Assembly: GCF_008932295.1 (NCBI RefSeq)
Contig: NZ_WBWA01000013.1
Coordinates: forward strand, 62,001-126,000
DNA from: Brucella tritici
Lineage (GTDB): Bacteria > Pseudomonadota > Alphaproteobacteria > Rhizobiales > Rhizobiaceae
Length of the DNA stretch: 64,000 bases
Direction of reading: 5' to 3'
This document shows, piece by piece, positions 61,731 through 64,000 of this stretch (its first letter is position 1; each line of letters starts with the position of its first letter). Below the pieces are notes generated by a model. The model had not been told where the DNA came from, did not search any database, and saw only the letters and a program-made list of their open reading frames with translations. A program made the translations under genes and the position numbers.

Positions 61731-62788
61731 GCCATTGCCCGAAGCGGTTGCGGTTCATCGTCAGTGCGCCGCAGATCGGCATCCAAGACCCCTTCCGCAA
61801 TCAGCTTGCGGATATGGGCAATACGCTGAAAGCGCGGGCCCTCAAACTCCTCAAGTGTCAGCGTTGAGCGGCTATAGGCGGCAAGCAGTTCGCGCGTACC
61901 AGCAACGGCGTCCCATTCCGGCTTCGCTTCCGGCAACACCCGTGCCAGCTTTTCAAAACTGACGCGATAGGAACGCGTATCCGGCCCGGCATCGTCCGCA
62001 TATTCGATACGGCAATCGGGAACATTCTCGGCAACGATGCCCGCGATATCGCGGATGCGGTAGTTGTGTTCCGTCGAACCGACATTGAAGGCTTCGTTCC
62101 AGACTTTTTCGCGCGGCGCTTCCATAGCCGCCATGAAGGCGCGGGAAATATCGCGAATATGCACGATGGGGCGCCATGGCGTGCCATCGGACTTGAGATA
62201 GATCAGCCCTTTTGTCACCGCCCATGCCACGAGATTGTTGAGCACGATGTCGAAACGAAGGAACGGCGAAACGCCGTAAGCCGTGGCAGGCCGCAGATAG
62301 ACAGGGCAGAAGCTTGCATCCGCCAGTTCCCGAATTTCCTGTTCGGCCCGCACCTTGGACCGGCCATAGGCCGTTACCGGCTTCAGTTCGCCGGTTTCAT
62401 CGATCAGATCGGCATCGCTGATACCGTAATTGCTGCAGGACGAAGCAAACAGAAAGCGTCCCACACCGGCACGTTTGGCAGCTTTTGCCATGGCGACACT
62501 CGCCCGGTGATTGATGTCGTAGGTCAGTTCCTCATTGAGATTGCCCAGCGGATCATTGGATAGTGCGGCGAGATGAATGACCGCGTCGAACCCTTCCAGA
62601 TCGCGCGGCGACACATCGCGCACGTCCTTTCGGATGGTCGGCACATTCATCACTGCACCGCCCTCTTCAAAAAGACAATGTTCGTAAAGGCCGATGTCAT
62701 AGCCGGACACTTCATGCCCCGCATTTGTGAGGACCGGCACCATGACCGACCCGATATAGCCCTGATTGCCCGTGACCAGTACTTTCAT
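61727..62788 (-). CDS. NAD-dependent epimerase/dehydratase (SDR)
   Basis: A 353-residue extended SDR. It has the dinucleotide loop [35 protein letters not shown], the active-site serine in FASSCSNYG and Y-x3-K as [13 protein letters not shown] (about residue 145). GAGGAG lies a few bases before ATG 62788. Because it sits with rfbF, a C-methyltransferase and a 3,5-epimerase, it may reduce or epimerise the keto group of a nucleotide sugar. A 4,6-dehydratase role cannot be excluded but the sequence does not look like RfbG. Confidence 0.88.
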   Translation of the reverse strand: MKVLVTGNQGYIGSVMVPVLTNAGHEVSGYDIGLYEHCLFEEGGAVMNVPTIRKDVRDVSPRDLEGFDAVIHLAALSNDPLGNLNEELTYDINHRASVAMAKAAKRAGVGRFLFASSCSNYGISDADLIDETGELKPVTAYGRSKVRAEQEIRELADASFCPVYLRPATAYGVSPFLRFDIVLNNLVAWAVTKGLIYLKSDGTPWRPIVHIRDISRAFMAAMEAPREKVWNEAFNVGSTEHNYRIRDIAGIVAENVPDCRIEYADDAGPDTRSYRVSFEKLARVLPEAKPEWDAVAGTRELLAAYSRSTLTLEEFEGPRFQRIAHIRKLIAEGVLDADLRRTDDEPQPLRAMA

Positions 62789-62907
62789 GTCCGACTCCTC
62801 AAGCTTTGATAAATGCATGTTAGCCAGAGAGGACAGGAGCGACGACTTGACCGAAGGCATGCCCGGTTAGGACAAGCGTTTATGAAAAGCGTGAAAGGGC
62901 GTATCGC
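62789..62907. promoter_or_regulatory. Spacer before the SDR-DUF4910 operon
   Basis: This 119-base spacer lies between the glycoside hydrolase gene and the SDR gene, both on the minus strand. It has no hairpin strong enough to call. The promoter of the SDR operon may lie here. Confidence 0.35.
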
Positions 62908-64000
62908 CTACCTCTTTTGGATGTCCTGCAGGCGTGCGGCACTGCCGATCAACAAAAGCCAGTCGGTTCCGCCATCGGTATTTTTTGCCTGCTTCGGCAT
63001 GTAGGTCGCAATCGTACCCTCAATCTTCGGCTCGCCTGCATCGGCAAACGTGCCGGAAAAAGGATCATACCAGACCGCCTTTTGACCATTCTTCACGGAA
63101 TCCTTCTGAACCGCAAATCCGTTGGCATCACCATAAATCACCGACATGGTGCCATCAGATAGAAATGAGGCATAGCTTTGCGGATTCACAGCAATGCGTC
63201 TTTCGCGATCTGGCTGCAATTGCGACCATGGCAGTTTGTCAAAGAGTGTCTTCAACGCCGTCATTGACTGTGCGCCGGGACTATTCAGAGCGTCGCGCCA
63301 TGTGCCGTGATACGCCTCCAGGCCGGAACTGCTGAAATGCCACATAGGATTATTTCCAAAGAACTGCCCGGCGGCCCCGGCAAGCAGTGCACCATAGGCG
63401 TTTCGCCGGATGGTTTGCGAGTTCGTCACCCGCTCACTCTCATAGAATGTTTCCAGCAAAACGACCGGCATTGCGGCTTCCGCCGTGCGCTTCAACATCC
63501 CCGCATGAACATCCTTGTAGCTGTAGAAAGCATCGAAAGTGAACCAGTCATTCTTGCTCCAGTGTTCAGCCGTATCGGTTTCAGGGCTCGGATGAACCGT
63601 CTTCAGTGACGTCGGACTGATCTTCATGATCGCCTCAGCCATACTGGAAACCAGTCTTTCGTCCGGCGTGTTAAAATCCCCTCCCATGACCCAGACAATA
63701 TTGGGATATTGTCGGAAACGCTCGGCCACTTTCTGGCCGTAGAGACGCATTTTTTCCGGTCCCGCGGCCTCTATATCCCGGAACCAGCCCTGATCGCCGC
63801 CGCTCACCCCAAGATAGGCAGGCGCGAGAAGAACGACAAAGCCCAGTTGTTGCGCCCGTTCGATCACCCATGCGGCATGGTCGAAATATTTCGGGTTGAG
63901 ATCGACGAAGGCTTCGCCGTTGAAAGGCTTCTCGCCATAAGCATTGGCGGGCGGGTGGCGGGAGAACTGGTGTTCGACCAGATTGACCAGAATAGCATTG
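62908..64000 (-). CDS. Apiosidase-like glycoside hydrolase (DUF4038 type), 5' end outside window
   Basis: The frame is open from 62908 through the window edge, giving at least 364 residues; the start is not in view, and a GTG at 63865-63867 is internal. The catalytic barrel shows GEAFVDLNPKYFDHAAWVIERAQQLGFVVLLAP, YPNIVWVMGGDFNTP (the acid/base region) and VLLETFYESE (the nucleophile candidate). The C-terminal sandwich VWYDPFSGTFADAGE matches the putative collagen-binding/DUF-type domain usually fused to DUF4038. Relatives such as GH140 release apiose or other branched sugars. In this cluster it may trim or remodel the glycan. Confidence 0.82.
   Translation of the reverse strand, partial: NAILVNLVEHQFSRHPPANAYGEKPFNGEAFVDLNPKYFDHAAWVIERAQQLGFVVLLAPAYLGVSGGDQGWFRDIEAAGPEKMRLYGQKVAERFRQYPNIVWVMGGDFNTPDERLVSSMAEAIMKISPTSLKTVHPSPETDTAEHWSKNDWFTFDAFYSYKDVHAGMLKRTAEAAMPVVLLETFYESERVTNSQTIRRNAYGALLAGAAGQFFGNNPMWHFSSSGLEAYHGTWRDALNSPGAQSMTALKTLFDKLPWSQLQPDRERRIAVNPQSYASFLSDGTMSVIYGDANGFAVQKDSVKNGQKAVWYDPFSGTFADAGEPKIEGTIATYMPKQAKNTDGGTDWLLLIGSAARLQDIQKR

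Noticed and set aside
1-64000. tRNA genes, insertion sequences, toxin-antitoxin pairs, phage genes
   Set aside because: I looked for tRNA-like cloverleaf ends, transposase motifs and terminal repeats, and small paired genes, and saw none I could support by eye.

Overview
This window looks like part of a chromosome of an alphaproteobacterium of the order Hyphomicrobiales, most like the Brucella/Ochrobactrum group. The signs are moderately high G+C, the protein sequences themselves, an xylFGH/lacI/xylBA locus of rhizobial type, several LysR, FadR, LacI and MarR regulators, and an exopolysaccharide locus laid out like the Sinorhizobium meliloti galactoglucan (exp/wge) genes. The genus is inferred from gene content and was not tested by a search. 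I saw no rRNA, tRNA, CRISPR array, insertion sequence or prophage.

Region 1 (1-19942) is a surface-polysaccharide and type I secretion locus. A MarR-family regulator (4841-5410) is divergent from a type I secretion ABC exporter and its HlyD-type adaptor. These are followed by a tiny RTX protein, a strong terminator, and a seven-gene operon: GT2, methyltransferase, GT4, membrane-anchored coiled-coil protein, degenerate GT2, GT4 and polysaccharide pyruvyl transferase. To the left lie a GT4, an unknown 518-residue protein and a two-domain glycosyltransferase that runs off the window. The order regulator-D1-D2-E1 to E8 matches my memory of the galactoglucan locus. An identical 13-base palindrome lies upstream of three transcription units here and is probably the MarR regulator's operator.

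Region 2 (19946-30841) holds transport and unknown genes: an AI-2E-type membrane protein, an HPP/CBS protein, a TauE/SafE exporter divergent from a LysR regulator, a complete tripartite tricarboxylate transporter (tctC-tctB-tctA), three translationally coupled single-anchor envelope proteins of unknown function, and a convergent multi-pass membrane protein.

Region 3 (30910-45318) is pentose and sugar catabolism. The xylose ABC importer xylFGH is divergent from a LacI regulator, xylulokinase and xylose isomerase. A second sugar operon (ATPase, permease, binding protein, TIM-barrel isomerase, Gfo/Idh/MocA oxidoreductase) converges on xylA. The same operator-like sequence sits at the xylF/lacI promoter region and at the promoter of the second operon, so the LacI protein probably links them. 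A 25-codon reading frame with a strong ribosome site is translationally coupled to the second ATPase gene.

Region 4 (45494-56774) contains LysR/MFS and FadR/asparagine permease/asparaginase modules, an ECF sigma/anti-sigma pair with a small secreted protein, and a MarR/MFS/HlyD efflux operon preceded by two copies of a palindrome.

Region 5 (56771-64000) is a nucleotide-sugar and surface-glycan set: PIG-L deacetylase, glucose-1-phosphate cytidylyltransferase, a NovU-like C-methyltransferase, a dTDP-sugar 3,5-epimerase homologue, a DUF4910 aminopeptidase-like protein, an SDR epimerase, and a truncated apiosidase-like glycoside hydrolase. The set suggests a branched deoxysugar, but the 4,6-dehydratase is not in view.
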